From an uncultured Roseobacter sp. (GTDB lineage: Bacteria > Pseudomonadota > Alphaproteobacteria > Rhodobacterales > Rhodobacteraceae): DNA of 64,000 nt. Positions 36,111 to 45,182 of the stretch are shown here, piece after piece. The stretch covers positions 744,001 through 808,000 of the forward strand of contig NZ_CANLKW010000001.1 of NCBI RefSeq assembly GCF_947491795.1, in the 5' to 3' direction. Position numbers and translations under genes: made by a program. Position 1 is the first letter of the stretch. Each line of letters starts with the position of its first letter. The notes under the pieces were generated by a model that saw nothing but the letters and a program-made list of their open reading frames with translations, made no database searches and was not told the origin of the DNA.

Positions 36111-37649
36111 ATGACCCAATCCACCAAGACCCGCAGCGGAGGCCGCTCGGCGCGCCGTGCGGCGCGTGCCCGCGCCCTGCCCGACCACATGCGCCCGATA
36201 CGGGCCGGGCTGGAAGGCGGCACCTATCAGCCGCTGAGCGCCATCGACATGGACAACATCCACAACGCGGCTTTGCAGGCGCTCGAAGAGATCGGGCTGG
36301 TCGATGCGCCCCCGTCGGGCGTTAACTATATGACCAGAGCAGGCGCGATACTGGGCGATGACGGGCGGCTGCGTTTCCCCCGGGCCCTCGTTGAGGACGC
36401 CATCGCAGGGGCCAACCGCGCGGTAACGCTCTGTGCCCGTGATCCGGCGCATGACCTGAACCTGTCGGGCCACCGGGTGCATTACGGCACCGCCGGGGCC
36501 GCCGTGCATCTGGTTGAACCGGACGGGCGCAGCTACCGTGAAAGCACCCTGCAGGATCTGCATGACGCGGCCCGCATCACGGATGTGCTGGACAATGTGC
36601 ATTTTCTGCAGCGCCCCATGGTCGCCCGCGACATCACCGACAACATGGAAATGGACATCAACACCGTCTATGCCACCGCCGCAGGCACGACCAAGCATAT
36701 CGGCACGTCGTTTTATGACCCTGCCCATGTGAAACCCTGCATCGAGATGCTGCACATGATCGCCGGGGGCGAGGACAAGTGGCGCGAGCGGCCCTTTATG
36801 AGCAATTCCAACTGCTTTGTCGTACCGCCGATGAAGTTTGCCACAGAATCCTGCCTGGTGATGGAGGAATGCATCCGCTACGGCATGCCCGTGCTGCTGT
36901 TGTCTGCGGGCATGGCCGGTGCCACCGCCCCCTCGACTGTGGCAGGCGCGATTGTGCAGGCGGTAGCCGAATGTCTTGCGGGTCTGATCTATGTCCAGGC
37001 CGTGAAACCGGGCCATCCGGCGATTTTCGGCACCTGGCCCTTTGGTCTGGACCTGCGCACCGGGGCGATGACCGGCGGGTCAGGCGAGCAGGCCCTGCTG
37101 ACCGCAGGCTGCGCGCAGATGCACAAATACTATGACCTGCCCGGCGGGGCGGCGGCAGGCATTGCCGATGCCAAACTGCCCGACATGCAGGCCGGGTGGG
37201 AGCAGATGTGCTCGAATGTGATGGCCGGGCTGTCCGGGCTCAATATGGTCTACGAGGCGGCGGGCATGCATGCGTCGCTTTTGGGGTTCTGCCTGGAATC
37301 GCTGATCCTGAGCGATGACCTGATCGGTCAGGCGCTGCGCTGCGTGCGCGGGATCGAGGTAAACGACGAGACCATGGCGCTGGATCAGATGCGCGCGGTC
37401 TGCGTGGGCGGTCCGGGCCATTACCTGGGCACCGAACAGACCCTGGGGCGTATGGAGATCGACCACGTCTATCCGGCCCTGGGCGACAGGACATCGCCCA
37501 AGGAATGGGCCGAAAACGGCAAGCCGGACCTGATTGAGAACGCCCGCCTGCGCAAGGAGGCGATCCTGAGCCAGCGTGCAGCCGCACGGTTTGATCCCGC
37601 ACTGGATGCGGCGATCCGCGCAAAGTTCAACATCTACCTGCCGGCCTGA
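36111..37649 (+). CDS. Trimethylamine methyltransferase family (MttB superfamily), non-pyrrolysine
   Basis: 512 residues. The MttB TIM-barrel pattern is visible: 'YGTAGAAVHLVEPDGRSYR', 'LQDLHDAARITDVLDNVHF', 'GTSFYDPAHVKPCIEML', 'GTWPFGLDLRTGAMTGGSGEQALL'. The chain reads through with sense codons, so it is not a Pyl (amber) MttB; such homologs act on quaternary amines, e.g. glycine betaine, with a corrinoid protein. None (nor a MtbA/MtgA) is nearby. Substrate and corrinoid partner are open. A terminator-like hairpin at 37662 follows. Confidence 0.85.
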   Translation: MTQSTKTRSGGRSARRAARARALPDHMRPIRAGLEGGTYQPLSAIDMDNIHNAALQALEEIGLVDAPPSGVNYMTRAGAILGDDGRLRFPRALVEDAIAGANRAVTLCARDPAHDLNLSGHRVHYGTAGAAVHLVEPDGRSYRESTLQDLHDAARITDVLDNVHFLQRPMVARDITDNMEMDINTVYATAAGTTKHIGTSFYDPAHVKPCIEMLHMIAGGEDKWRERPFMSNSNCFVVPPMKFATESCLVMEECIRYGMPVLLLSAGMAGATAPSTVAGAIVQAVAECLAGLIYVQAVKPGHPAIFGTWPFGLDLRTGAMTGGSGEQALLTAGCAQMHKYYDLPGGAAAGIADAKLPDMQAGWEQMCSNVMAGLSGLNMVYEAAGMHASLLGFCLESLILSDDLIGQALRCVRGIEVNDETMALDQMRAVCVGGPGHYLGTEQTLGRMEIDHVYPALGDRTSPKEWAENGKPDLIENARLRKEAILSQRAAARFDPALDAAIRAKFNIYLPA

Positions 37650-37655
37650 GCAGCC

Positions 37656-37693
37656 AGAAAAGACCCCCGAAGGCGCCGTTGCCTCCGGGGGTC
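37656..37693 (-). terminator. Hairpin terminator, U-run on minus strand
   Basis: GACCCCCG (37662-37669) and CGGGGGTC (37686-37693), with AGGC/GCCT inside, form a stem. AAAA just before it (37658-37661) becomes a U-run on the minus strand, ending the EF-hand gene transcript; it can also stop the MttB-family gene. Confidence 0.6.
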
Positions 37694-37748
37694 CCACATG
37701 TCCGCCCCGGCCACGAGGGCCCGCGACACAGGGCAGACACCCTCAGGG

Positions 37749-37982
37749 TCAGGCGGGCATCAGGCCTGCTTCCTGTGCGGCCTGGATTTCGGCGGCGTCC
37801 AGCGCGCCGTCGGCATTCAGGTCCATGGTGTTAAAGGCGTCTGCCGTAATCTCCGGCATCACCGCCTGCACCTCGTCAATGGTCAGAACGCCGTCGCCAT
37901 TGGCGTCCGCCTCTGTGGCGGCCCATGCGGCCCCCGCGACACCGAAGCAAAGAACGATTGAGGTAAGGGTTGTTCTGGTCAT
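37749..37982 (-). CDS. Small secreted EF-hand protein
   Basis: 77 residues from ATG at 37982; a longer frame to 38027 is less likely. 'TSIVLCFGVAGAAWAA' is a signal peptide. Two EF-hand loops are visible, 'DANGDGVLTIDE' and 'DLNADGALDAAE', each with D-x-[DN]-x-[DN]-G-x-[LI]-x-x-x-E geometry. A tiny periplasmic or extracellular calcium binder. Partner unknown. Followed by the hairpin at 37656-37693. Confidence 0.85.
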   Translation of the reverse strand: MTRTTLTSIVLCFGVAGAAWAATEADANGDGVLTIDEVQAVMPEITADAFNTMDLNADGALDAAEIQAAQEAGLMPA

Positions 37983-38201
37983 GTTAGGTACTCCCAAGTT
38001 TAAGCGGAACATCTCCGCCCCCTTCACATGGCACCGGGTCGGCGCGGTGGCATCCCCTGCAGCACCAGGGGCCGGAAACAGGCACCCGCCAGCCCAAACG
38101 GGTCGGAATCGTCGGCTTTTCTATGCCGGGCAAAATCGTGCCGATGGGGTTTCTGGCAGGGTTTGACCGATCCGCCGGCGGCTGAGGCAGGTTACCGCCG
38201 A

Positions 38202-39101
38202 TCAGGGTGCGGCGCGGCCGCGCGCGGGTTTTTCCGCGCCGAATTCCAGCCAGGACCGTTCCCTGGCTGTAAGATGTGCGTCCATCACGGTGTCATAGCC
38301 CGCCACCTCCTGGTCCGTCAGCCTGCCTTTCCATTTGCCGCTTGTACCGCTGTGGAAGAATTCTGTGTCCGATTTCATGAACCCCTTGCCGCCCGCGGGC
38401 GCAAAACGGCTGGCGTTGGCGCGCATGTTGTCAAAAGTGGCGGCCTGAACCAGCTGTTCCAGAATGTGCGGCGGATGCGTGATGCCCAGCAACGCGGCCA
38501 CGCGGGCAAAGGTACCGGGCAGATCACGCGTCATATCGGCGTAGTGGAACAGCGATACATTGGGCCGGTCGGCCAGCGCCAGAGCGGCCTTGTAGTGCCG
38601 GAGGATATGCGCAAGCGGCATAGCATCGCCATCGAACCCTTCCGGTCCCCCATCCAGAAACCGGCGGAACGTAATGCCATCGGGGTCCTCCTCCGGGTAC
38701 CAGGCATCAAAGAACCGTATCGGCAGGTTTACCAGGTGTCTGCGATAGGAAAAATGCGCATCAAGCGGGTGGCGGAAGACACACAGGTACTGTGCCGCGT
38801 CATCCAGCGGCAGCCCGTCCAGCGGTGTGTGGCTTTTCATACTGCGGCGGTGGGTCATTGCCTCCAGCCGCGCGGCAACCTCGGGCATCTCGCGAAGACG
38901 GATGTCGACCCAGGGCATTTTCACAGAGAGTTCGGTTTCAACCGCCGGATCGCCAGAGAAGAGCAGCGCCACGATGGTCTGCATCCAGGTGGTCCCGCAT
39001 TTCGGCGGCGTCACGACAATGACATCGTCGGGGCGGATATCGACCGCATCCCAGCGCCTGTTGTCCGTGAGAGGGCCAAGGTAGAGCCTGCGACCGGTCA
39101 T
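38202..39101 (-). CDS. Sulfotransferase family protein
   Basis: 299 residues from ATG at 39101; an earlier ATG at 39167 adds 22 residues of no family value. The PAPS 5'-phosphosulfate loop is 'TPPKCGTTWMQTI' and the 3'-phosphate element is in 'CVFRHPLDAHFSYRRH' (Arg and Ser) with 'GKWKGRL' near the C-terminus as the RKGxxGDWKN-like motif. The architecture is the cytosolic (Sulfotransfer_1) type. Acceptor unknown. No PAPS-synthesis gene is near. Confidence 0.85.
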   Translation of the reverse strand: MTGRRLYLGPLTDNRRWDAVDIRPDDVIVVTPPKCGTTWMQTIVALLFSGDPAVETELSVKMPWVDIRLREMPEVAARLEAMTHRRSMKSHTPLDGLPLDDAAQYLCVFRHPLDAHFSYRRHLVNLPIRFFDAWYPEEDPDGITFRRFLDGGPEGFDGDAMPLAHILRHYKAALALADRPNVSLFHYADMTRDLPGTFARVAALLGITHPPHILEQLVQAATFDNMRANASRFAPAGGKGFMKSDTEFFHSGTSGKWKGRLTDQEVAGYDTVMDAHLTARERSWLEFGAEKPARGRAAP

Positions 39102-39342
39102 ATCTGCTGTCCCCCCTGTGCAAAGCGGTGTGGTCAGCAGAGGTCGGACAGCGCCTGATTGCAACAAAAAACGCAGGCTGCGGCGGGACCGGATGAGCGC
39201 CCCGGAGCGGTGGGTTCAAGGCAAAAGAGGCCTCCGTTTCGTTTGGCGGGTCACCGGGATGGTTGCGTGGCAAACGCACCGTCCCGGGGTCAGAATACGT
39301 TTTTGCCAGAAAACCTGTGGATGCGGCCCACCCTGCCCGCGC
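39102..39342. other. Sulfotransferase promoter side and spacer
   Basis: About 240 bases without a supportable gene. A distant relative of the dispersed repeat, GTTTTTGCCAGAA (39298-39311), is present. Overlapping open frames on both strands show no coding signal. Confidence 0.35.
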
Positions 39343-39374
39343 AAAAGAAAAAACGGAGAGCCGAGGCCCCCCGT
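39343..39374 (-). terminator. Strong intrinsic terminator on the minus strand
   Basis: On the minus strand ACGGGGGGCC and GGCTCTCCGT pair (with two G-U) across 39353-39374 and are followed by TTTTTTCTTTT (39343-39353). On the plus strand the G-U pairs become A-C mismatches, so it works on the minus strand. It ends a transcript running from the small gene at 39850 or from within 39375-39706. Confidence 0.65.
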
Positions 39375-39706
39375 TGAGTTTCGCCGTTCAGGCTCAGTTT
39401 GTTAACCGCTCGGTATTTTTCTGCCTGCGGCCTGAACGTCGTCAGAGGCGAACGCATCCGCCCCGTGTCCCGTGAGAAACCTCTCGGTTTCTCGCGGCGC
39501 AGGATAAAGCGGGTTTTCATCCGAAAACCTGCGAAGTCCTGCCCCGCCGGGTAACTGGAAGGCCAAGGTCCCACCCTGCCCTTACCGGTATTCGTCGGGG
39601 GTTGATCCGTTGCCGGCTCAGGGCCCCCTACACGTCCCCCAGGGACGCGTTTTGCTTTAGCGTGCTCGCCCCGTGGCCGGGGCAAGCTGCTTTTCTTTTG
39701 GAAGAA
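39375..39706 (-). ncRNA. Possible structured untranslated transcript region
   Basis: 332 bases with several hairpins: GAGAAACC-TCTC-GGTTTCTC (39474-39493), GCGGGTTTTC-ATCC-GAAAACCTGC (39509-39532, one G-T), and GCCCCG-TGGC-CGGGGC (39668-39683). The minus-strand terminator at 39343 bounds it. It may be a 3' UTR of the small gene or an independent RNA. I could not match it to tmRNA, RNase P, 6S or SRP RNA by eye. An open frame through it crosses the terminator and is not supported. Confidence 0.3.
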
Positions 39707-39850
39707 TTACTTCTTCCTGTTCGGTCGCTGCGTGAGCGCCGACGCGGCTGCCGTTTTGGCAGCCTTGGAAGATTTCGGATTTCTTAGCACTTTGGACGCA
39801 GCAGATGCGGCCTTAGCGCTAGTGACTTCCGAATTCTTGCGTCGAGCCAT
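39707..39850 (-). CDS. 47-residue basic protein, conserved-looking small family
   Basis: Too short for usual length filters. ATG at 39850 is preceded by GGAGGG six bases away; TAA is at 39707-39709. The sequence starts 'MARRKNSEVTSAKAASAASK', continues 'VLRNPKSSKAAKTAAASALT' and ends 'QRPNRKK'. It is Lys/Arg/Ala/Ser-rich. I recall small bacterial proteins with the pattern 'SKVLR...SK.AKS.AASALSQR', of unknown function, in many genomes; that resemblance is from memory. It may bind nucleic acid (inference). Confidence 0.72.
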   Translation of the reverse strand: MARRKNSEVTSAKAASAASKVLRNPKSSKAAKTAAASALTQRPNRKK

Positions 39851-40085
39851 GTAAAGCCCTCCACTTATCCACCAACTATTGTGGGCAACTCAGGTATGTT
39901 CTCTGTATCGCCATGTATATTTGATGGAACGGCAGCGCGTTGTTGATCGCAGTTCCCGACCGTGTTTCTCCTTTCCTTGCGGCCGACTCAGGCCGATCTG
40001 CTTTGTCTCCCGACCACGCTGTTGAACCGGGGGACGAGCTGGGGGGTGGTGTTACAGCACCGCTCCCCACCAACCCTCAATTCTC
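39851..40085. other. Gap between nrdJ end and the small basic-protein gene
   Basis: 235 bases. TTATCCACC (39874-39882) is a one-mismatch DnaA-box look-alike. Near 40045-40075 a G-rich/C-rich imperfect hairpin could terminate nrdJ, which ends at 40086 on the minus strand. No gene is seen. Confidence 0.35.
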
Positions 40086-43000
40086 TCAGCTACACCCGGA
40101 CGTTCCGCCGCAGGTGTTGCACTTCATGCAGGTGCCGTTGCGGACCAGCGTGTAGTTGCCGCATTCACCGCAGGCCTCGCCCTCGTAACCCTGCATTTTT
40201 GCCTTGGTGCGGGCGTCCATGCTGACCGTGCTGCTGGCGACAGCCGTTGTGGTGGTCATGGTGGCCACGCCGCCTGTCGATCCTTCGAGCGGGGCGATCC
40301 CGTCAAAGGCCACTGTTTCCTCGGCAAAGCCCTGAGCACCGCCCTGGAGCACCACCAGTTCCTGTGGCAGGCGCTTGCGCAGGTAGCCTGTGGAGCTGAT
40401 CTGCTTGAGCACTTCGAGTGATTTGGAGGCGGCACTTTCAGAAAGTTCGGAGACGTTGCTTACCCCCTCTTCCTCGCCGCGGCCCAGATCGTCAAAGCTG
40501 TGACCTTCAGGCGCGACATGCGCCAGATCGGTGCGGTCGAGGTAGGAGACAGCCAGCTCGCGGAACACATAGTCCAGAATGGAGGTCGCGTTCTTGATGG
40601 TCTCGTTGCCCTGCACCATGCCCGCAGGTTCGAATTTGGTGAAGGTAAAGGCGTCGACGAACTCCTCGAGCGGTACACCGTACTGCAGGCCCACCGACAC
40701 GGCGATGGCAAAGTTGTTCATCATGGCCCGGAAACCCGCACCCTCTTTATGCATATCGATGAAGATTTCACCGAGGTTGCCGTCCTCATATTCACCGGTC
40801 CGCAGATAGACCTTGTGCCCGCCCACGATGGCCTTTTGCGTATAGCCCTTGCGGCGCTGAGGCATCTTTTCGCGGTGCGACTTGACGATCTCCTTGACGA
40901 TGATCTTTTCGACGACCTTTTCGGCCAGCACGGCGGCTTTTTCGGTGATGGAGCCGCTTTCCAGCACCTCCTGGGCGTCTTCGTCGTCCTCGACCAGGGC
41001 TGCGGCGAGCGGCTGGCTGAGTTTGGAGCCGTCACGATAGAGCGCGTTGGCTTTGACCCCCAGCGACCAGGAAAGCTCATAGGCCTTCTGGCAGTCCTCG
41101 ATCGTGGCATCGTTGGGCATGTTGATCGTCTTAGAGATCGCCCCCGAGATGAAGGACTGGGCCGCGGCCATCATGGTGATGTGGCTGTTCACGCTCAGGA
41201 AACGCTTGCCTTTCTTGCCGCAGGGGTTGGCGCAGTCAAAGATGGACAGGTGCTCGTCCCTGAGGAACGGCGCGCCTTCGAGGGTCATCGTGCCGCAGAC
41301 GTGGTCATTGGCCAGCTCGATGTCCTTTTTGCTGAAGCCCAGGTGGCGCAGCAGGTCAAAGGACGGATCGTTCAGTTTTTCGGCCGGGATGCCCAGCACC
41401 TGGGTGCAGAATTCCTCGCCCAGTGTCCACTGGTTGAAGACGAACCGGATATCAAAGGCCGAGGCCAGTGCCGCATCCACTTTGGCCAGTTCGTTGGCGC
41501 CAAAGCCGTGCCCTGCCAGTGTGGTGTGGTTGATGCCCGGCGCATTGCCGATGGTGCCGTGACCGACGGCATAGGCCACGATCTCTTCGATCTGAGCGGA
41601 GCCGTAGCCCAGTTTTTCAAGCGCTGCCGGCACCGACTGGTTGATAATTTTGAAATATCCACCGCCGGCGAGCTTTTTGAACTTCACCAGGGCAAAGTCG
41701 GGCTCGATGCCGGTTGTGTCACAGTCCATCACCAGACCGATGGTGCCTGTGGGCGCAATCACAGAGACCTGTGCATTGCGGTAGCCGTGCGCCTCTCCCA
41801 GTTCCAGCGCCTGATCCCATGCGCCGCGCGCCACTTCGATCAGCTTTTCGTCGGGGCAGTTTTTGTAATCCAGCGGCACCGGCGAGACGGCCAGTTTCTC
41901 GTACCCGCCCACTTTGCCATATGCAGCGTTGCGGTGGTTGCGGATAACGCGCAGCATGTGGTCTGCGTTTTTGGCATGGCCCGGGAAAGCGCCCAGTTCA
42001 CCGGCCATTTCAGCCGAGGTGGCATAGGAGACACCGGTCAGGATCGCGGTGAGCGCCCCGCAGAGGCTGCGGCCTTCGTCACTGTCATAAGAAAAGCCCA
42101 TATTCATCAGCAGACCGCCGATGTTTGCATAGCCCAGACCCAGCGTGCGGAAGTCATACGACCGCTGCGCGATTTCCTTTGACGGGAACTGCGCCATCAT
42201 CACGGAGATTTCCAGCGTGACCGTCCAAAGACGTGTGGCGTGCATGTAGTCTTCGACCTGGAACTCACCGTCCTTGAGGAAGGTCAGCAGGTTCATCGAC
42301 GCCAGGTTACAGGCGGTATCATCGAGGAACATGTATTCCGAGCAGGGATTGGAGCCGCGGATCGCGCCGTCTTCGGGGCAGGTGTGCCAGTCGTTCACGG
42401 TGTCGTGGTACTGGATGCCCGGATCAGCACAGGCCCAGGCGGCGTGGCCGACCTGCTCCCACAGATCACGTGCCTTGACGGTCTTGGTGACCTTGCCATC
42501 GACGCGGTTGATCAGCTCCCAGTCGGCGTCTTTTTCGACGGCGGTGAGGAAGGCGTTGGTGACGCGGATGGAGTTGTTGGAGTTCTGGCCGGAGACGGAG
42601 TTATAGGCCTCGGAGTCCCAGTCGGTGTCATAGGTCGGGAATTCGATCGAGGTGTGACCCTGCTTGGCGTAATCCAGCACGCGTTTAACATATGTCTCGG
42701 GGATGGAGACTTTTTTCGCTTCGCGGATGGCTTGCTTCAGCGCGTCGTTTTTCGCCGGGTCATAGGCGTCTTCGACCGTGCCGTCCCATTCGCGGATCGC
42801 GGTGAAGAGCAGGTTGAGTTTCTGCTCGTGCATCTTGGAGCCCGCGACGATGCTCGCCACTTTCTGCTCTTCGATGACCTTCCAGTTGATGAAATCCTCG
42901 ATATCGGGGTGATCCGCATCGACGATCACCATTTTCGCCGCACGGCGTGTTGTGCCACCCGATTTGATAGCGCCAGCGGCCCGGTCTCCGATTTTCAGGA

Positions 43001-43745
43001 AGCCCATGAGGCCCGAGGAGCGGCCACCGCCCGAGAGGCTTTCGCCTGCGGCGCGCAGCGAGGAGAAGTTGGTGCCGGTGCCGGAGCCGTATTTAAACAG
43101 GCGCGCTTCGCGGACCCAGAGATCCATGATGCCACCGTCGTTGACCAGATCGTCAGAGACCGACTGGATAAAGCAGGCGTGCGGCTGCGGATGCTCGTAG
43201 GAGGATTTGGATTTGGTCAGCTTGCCGGTTTTGTAGTCGACATAGTGGTGGCCCTGCGCGGGGCCGTCGATGCCGTAAGCCCAGTGCAGACCGGTGTTGA
43301 ACCACTGCGGGCTGTTGGGTGCCGCGCGCTGGCTGGCCAGCATGTGGCGCATTTCGTCATAGTAAGACTGAGCGTCTTCCTCGGTCGTGAAATAGCCGCC
43401 TTTCCAGCCCCAGTAGGCCCAGGCACCGGCCAGACGATCAAACACCTGCTTGGAGGAGGTCTCGCCGCCCATGATCGCGCCCTCGGCGGGCACCGAGCGC
43501 CACAGGAATTCGGGAACGCCTTTTTCTTTCACCCTGCGGGTCGCTGAGGGCACGCCTGCCTTGCGGAAATACTTCTGGGCGATGACGTCGCTGGCCACCT
43601 GGCTCCAGGAGCCGGGCACTTCGACCTCGTCGAGGCGGAAAACAATGGTGCCGTCCGGGTTGCGGATCTCGGAGGCAGTGGTGATGAAGTCCAGGTCCGC
43701 ATAGGCGTCCTGCCCGACTTTGGTGAATTTGCGTTCAATTTTCAT
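40086..43745 (-). CDS. nrdJ: Vitamin B12-dependent ribonucleotide reductase (class II)
   Basis: 1219 residues from ATG at 43745 ('MKIERKFTK'), preceded by GAGG; the open frame to 43835 is leader. Class II features: '[22 protein letters not shown]', '[24 protein letters not shown]' (in pieces; redox/active-site NPCSE), '[19 protein letters not shown]', and a C-terminal Cys-rich zinc-like tail '[18 protein letters not shown]' plus '[10 protein letters not shown]'. It reduces NDPs/NTPs to dNTPs using adenosylcobalamin, anaerobically or aerobically. NrdR and DnaA boxes lie upstream. cobK elsewhere in the window fits the cofactor need. Confidence 0.96.
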   Translation of the reverse strand: MKIERKFTKVGQDAYADLDFITTASEIRNPDGTIVFRLDEVEVPGSWSQVASDVIAQKYFRKAGVPSATRRVKEKGVPEFLWRSVPAEGAIMGGETSSKQVFDRLAGAWAYWGWKGGYFTTEEDAQSYYDEMRHMLASQRAAPNSPQWFNTGLHWAYGIDGPAQGHHYVDYKTGKLTKSKSSYEHPQPHACFIQSVSDDLVNDGGIMDLWVREARLFKYGSGTGTNFSSLRAAGESLSGGGRSSGLMGFLKIGDRAAGAIKSGGTTRRAAKMVIVDADHPDIEDFINWKVIEEQKVASIVAGSKMHEQKLNLLFTAIREWDGTVEDAYDPAKNDALKQAIREAKKVSIPETYVKRVLDYAKQGHTSIEFPTYDTDWDSEAYNSVSGQNSNNSIRVTNAFLTAVEKDADWELINRVDGKVTKTVKARDLWEQVGHAAWACADPGIQYHDTVNDWHTCPEDGAIRGSNPCSEYMFLDDTACNLASMNLLTFLKDGEFQVEDYMHATRLWTVTLEISVMMAQFPSKEIAQRSYDFRTLGLGYANIGGLLMNMGFSYDSDEGRSLCGALTAILTGVSYATSAEMAGELGAFPGHAKNADHMLRVIRNHRNAAYGKVGGYEKLAVSPVPLDYKNCPDEKLIEVARGAWDQALELGEAHGYRNAQVSVIAPTGTIGLVMDCDTTGIEPDFALVKFKKLAGGGYFKIINQSVPAALEKLGYGSAQIEEIVAYAVGHGTIGNAPGINHTTLAGHGFGANELAKVDAALASAFDIRFVFNQWTLGEEFCTQVLGIPAEKLNDPSFDLLRHLGFSKKDIELANDHVCGTMTLEGAPFLRDEHLSIFDCANPCGKKGKRFLSVNSHITMMAAAQSFISGAISKTINMPNDATIEDCQKAYELSWSLGVKANALYRDGSKLSQPLAAALVEDDEDAQEVLESGSITEKAAVLAEKVVEKIIVKEIVKSHREKMPQRRKGYTQKAIVGGHKVYLRTGEYEDGNLGEIFIDMHKEGAGFRAMMNNFAIAVSVGLQYGVPLEEFVDAFTFTKFEPAGMVQGNETIKNATSILDYVFRELAVSYLDRTDLAHVAPEGHSFDDLGRGEEEGVSNVSELSESAASKSLEVLKQISSTGYLRKRLPQELVVLQGGAQGFAEETVAFDGIAPLEGSTGGVATMTTTTAVASSTVSMDARTKAKMQGYEGEACGECGNYTLVRNGTCMKCNTCGGTSGCS

Positions 43746-43943
43746 TTGCGCTGCCTCATATTCAGCTTTTTCAACCTCGGATCCGCCACGTCTTTTGCGC
43801 GCCGGACCCAGCCCGTGCCGTTGGTTCAGAGACAATTTTATCCTGTCAGCGTCCGCGCCTCAGCACGCCGCTGCACCAGATCAGACCGCGAATTCTGTGT
43901 GTCTGTATGCCCCTGTCCCGCCGATCCGCCCCTGAGCGTTAAA

Positions 43944-43990
43944 CCACTACATGTTGTGGCGTCATCGTCGGCCTGCACAACCTGACGTAT
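43944..43990 (-). promoter_or_regulatory. Pair of NrdR boxes, 31 bp apart
   Basis: CCACTACATGTTGTGG (43944-43959) matches the NrdR consensus aCACwAyATaTwGtgt in 13 of 16 positions and is nearly palindromic. A second, weaker box GCACAACCTGACGTAT begins at 43975, 31 bases after the first, the usual three-helical-turn spacing. NrdR represses nrd genes when dATP is high. Confidence 0.7.
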
Positions 43991-44122
43991 TCTGCCCTGG
44001 TGGGTCAACGGAATTTTTGTACTTTTTTGTAAACTTACCGGCTTGACGGAACGCCTGATTTGAGCAGCGCTCACGACAGCGTGATTCAGACCACAACCGG
44101 GCGTAGTGAACACGCGCCGCAA

Positions 44123-44215
44123 TGTGGATAAGCCCCGTTTCCAAGCGCTGAAAAATATCGTTCTGCGCGGCCCGCTTAGGCGCAAAATCTCACGCGTTAC
44201 CTGAATTTGTCCACA
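44123..44215. promoter_or_regulatory. DnaA boxes upstream of nrdJ
   Basis: TGTGGATAA (44123-44131) is a perfect inverted DnaA box. TTGTCCACA (44207-44215) differs at one base. DnaA control of ribonucleotide reductase genes is known in bacteria, so this may link dNTP supply with replication start. Confidence 0.5.
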
Positions 44216-44513
44216 ACAGGTGCTGTGTTTTTGAGCCAAACGTTATCAAAAGGTAAACCTTTGCGCCGAGCGATTAAGGATACTCACCCAATGTTACATT
44301 TTTATGTCACAGCGCCGGGACGGGTGCCACGCACCTCACTATATATGGGGAGAGAACCGGTTTGTGACCCATGCCCGCCACCAGATGTAGATATGGTGCA
44401 GACGGGGATTCCCGGCGCCATATCCAGGATCAGCCGCGCGTGAGTCGCCCCAGGATGAGACACAAACAGAGGTCTGCCCATGGCAGATCCCGAAAACAGC
44501 AGATTTGAGGAAA

Positions 44514-44590
44514 TGGTCGGAGCGAGAGGATTCGAACCTCCGACCCCCTGTACCCAAAACAGGTGCGCTACCAGGCTGCGCCACGCTCCG
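44514..44590 (-). tRNA. tRNA-Pro (anticodon TGG)
   Basis: 77 bases. Acceptor CGGAGCG (44590-44584) pairs with CGCTCCG, discriminator A and encoded CCA at the 44514-44516 end. Anticodon stem CCTGT/ACAGG surrounds loop TTTGGGT, anticodon TGG complementing 44554-44556. D arm GCGC...GCGC and T arm GGAGG-TTCGAAT-CCTCT are regular. It shares the D-arm with tRNA-Pro(GGG) at 9024. Confidence 0.97.
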
Positions 44591-44720
44591 ACAGCGTCCA
44601 CATAGACCGGCTGATATGATTTGAAAAGCCCTATCGCACAGTTGAGGCTATTTGAATGTCGCCAACTCGGCTCTGAGGTCCTGCGCGGACCCGCACCCGG
44701 ACCCTTTCAGCAGCGCGCGT

Positions 44721-45182
44721 TCAGCAGGGCCATGCCGTCCCGGTCCCCTGAAAAGACGGATGCCGGACCTGGCTGCCAACGCTGATGCCGAGGCTTTCGG
44801 CCATGCCGCCGTTGATTTCCAGCACATGGGTCAGGCCCTTGCCGCCCGAAATCGGCGTCTCGTCCAGCGGTATGGCCCGGTGATGGATGTGCCGGACCAC
44901 GCCCTGCGGGTCAATAAACAGCATATCGAGCGGAATAAGCGTATTGCGCATCCAGAATGACAATCCCTGCGGGCGCTCGTAGACAAAGAGCATCCCGGCG
45001 GACACGGGCATGCTGTCGCGGTGCATCAGGCCCTGCGCGCGTTCCGCGTCGTCATCTGCAATTTCTACCGAAAAACGGGCTGTGCCCCAGTCGCCGCGCA
45101 GGAAAACCGTATCATTCCTGCACACCTCTGCCGCCGCGGGCTGCCCCAGCAGTAGTACCAGTGCAGCCAGCCGGAGACTCAT
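44721..45182 (-). CDS. DUF192 family exported protein
   Basis: 153 residues from ATG at 45182. 'LAALVLLLGQPAAAE' is a signal peptide. The DUF192 core is 'FSVEIADDDAERAQGLMHRDSM' (seen as 'ERAQGLMHRDSMP'), 'GMLFVYERPQGLSFWMRNT' and 'LIPLDMLFIDPQGVV', then 'VLEINGGMAESLGI'. The family folds as a beta-barrel and its role is unknown. Its ATGA overlaps the stop of the tandem cold-shock gene, so the two are translationally coupled. Confidence 0.88.
   Translation of the reverse strand: MSLRLAALVLLLGQPAAAEVCRNDTVFLRGDWGTARFSVEIADDDAERAQGLMHRDSMPVSAGMLFVYERPQGLSFWMRNTLIPLDMLFIDPQGVVRHIHHRAIPLDETPISGGKGLTHVLEINGGMAESLGISVGSQVRHPSFQGTGTAWPC

Larger units (their letters stand above)
43746..44513 (-). 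promoter_or_regulatory. nrdJ leader and regulatory region
   Basis: 768 bases between nrdJ and tRNA-Pro(TGG), with no gene. It holds the NrdR-box pair (43944-43990) and DnaA boxes (44123-44131 and 44207-44215), followed by AT-richer DNA. No adenosylcobalamin riboswitch core (B12 box) is seen by eye. Confidence 0.55.

Noticed and set aside
35793..37016. 407-residue minus-strand frame opposite the MttB-family gene
   Set aside because: Low-information His/Arg/Gly composition; the plus strand carries conserved MttB motifs.
36111..37649. Pyrrolysine-containing MttB
   Set aside because: The frame is full length with sense codons only; no in-frame TAG is used.
39290..39685. 131-residue minus-strand frame in the gap
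   Set aside because: It runs straight through the strong minus-strand terminator and has no Shine-Dalgarno or known motif.
43746..44513. Adenosylcobalamin riboswitch before nrdJ
   Set aside because: No B12-box-like core or expected multi-helix pattern could be traced by eye. NrdR boxes explain regulation better.
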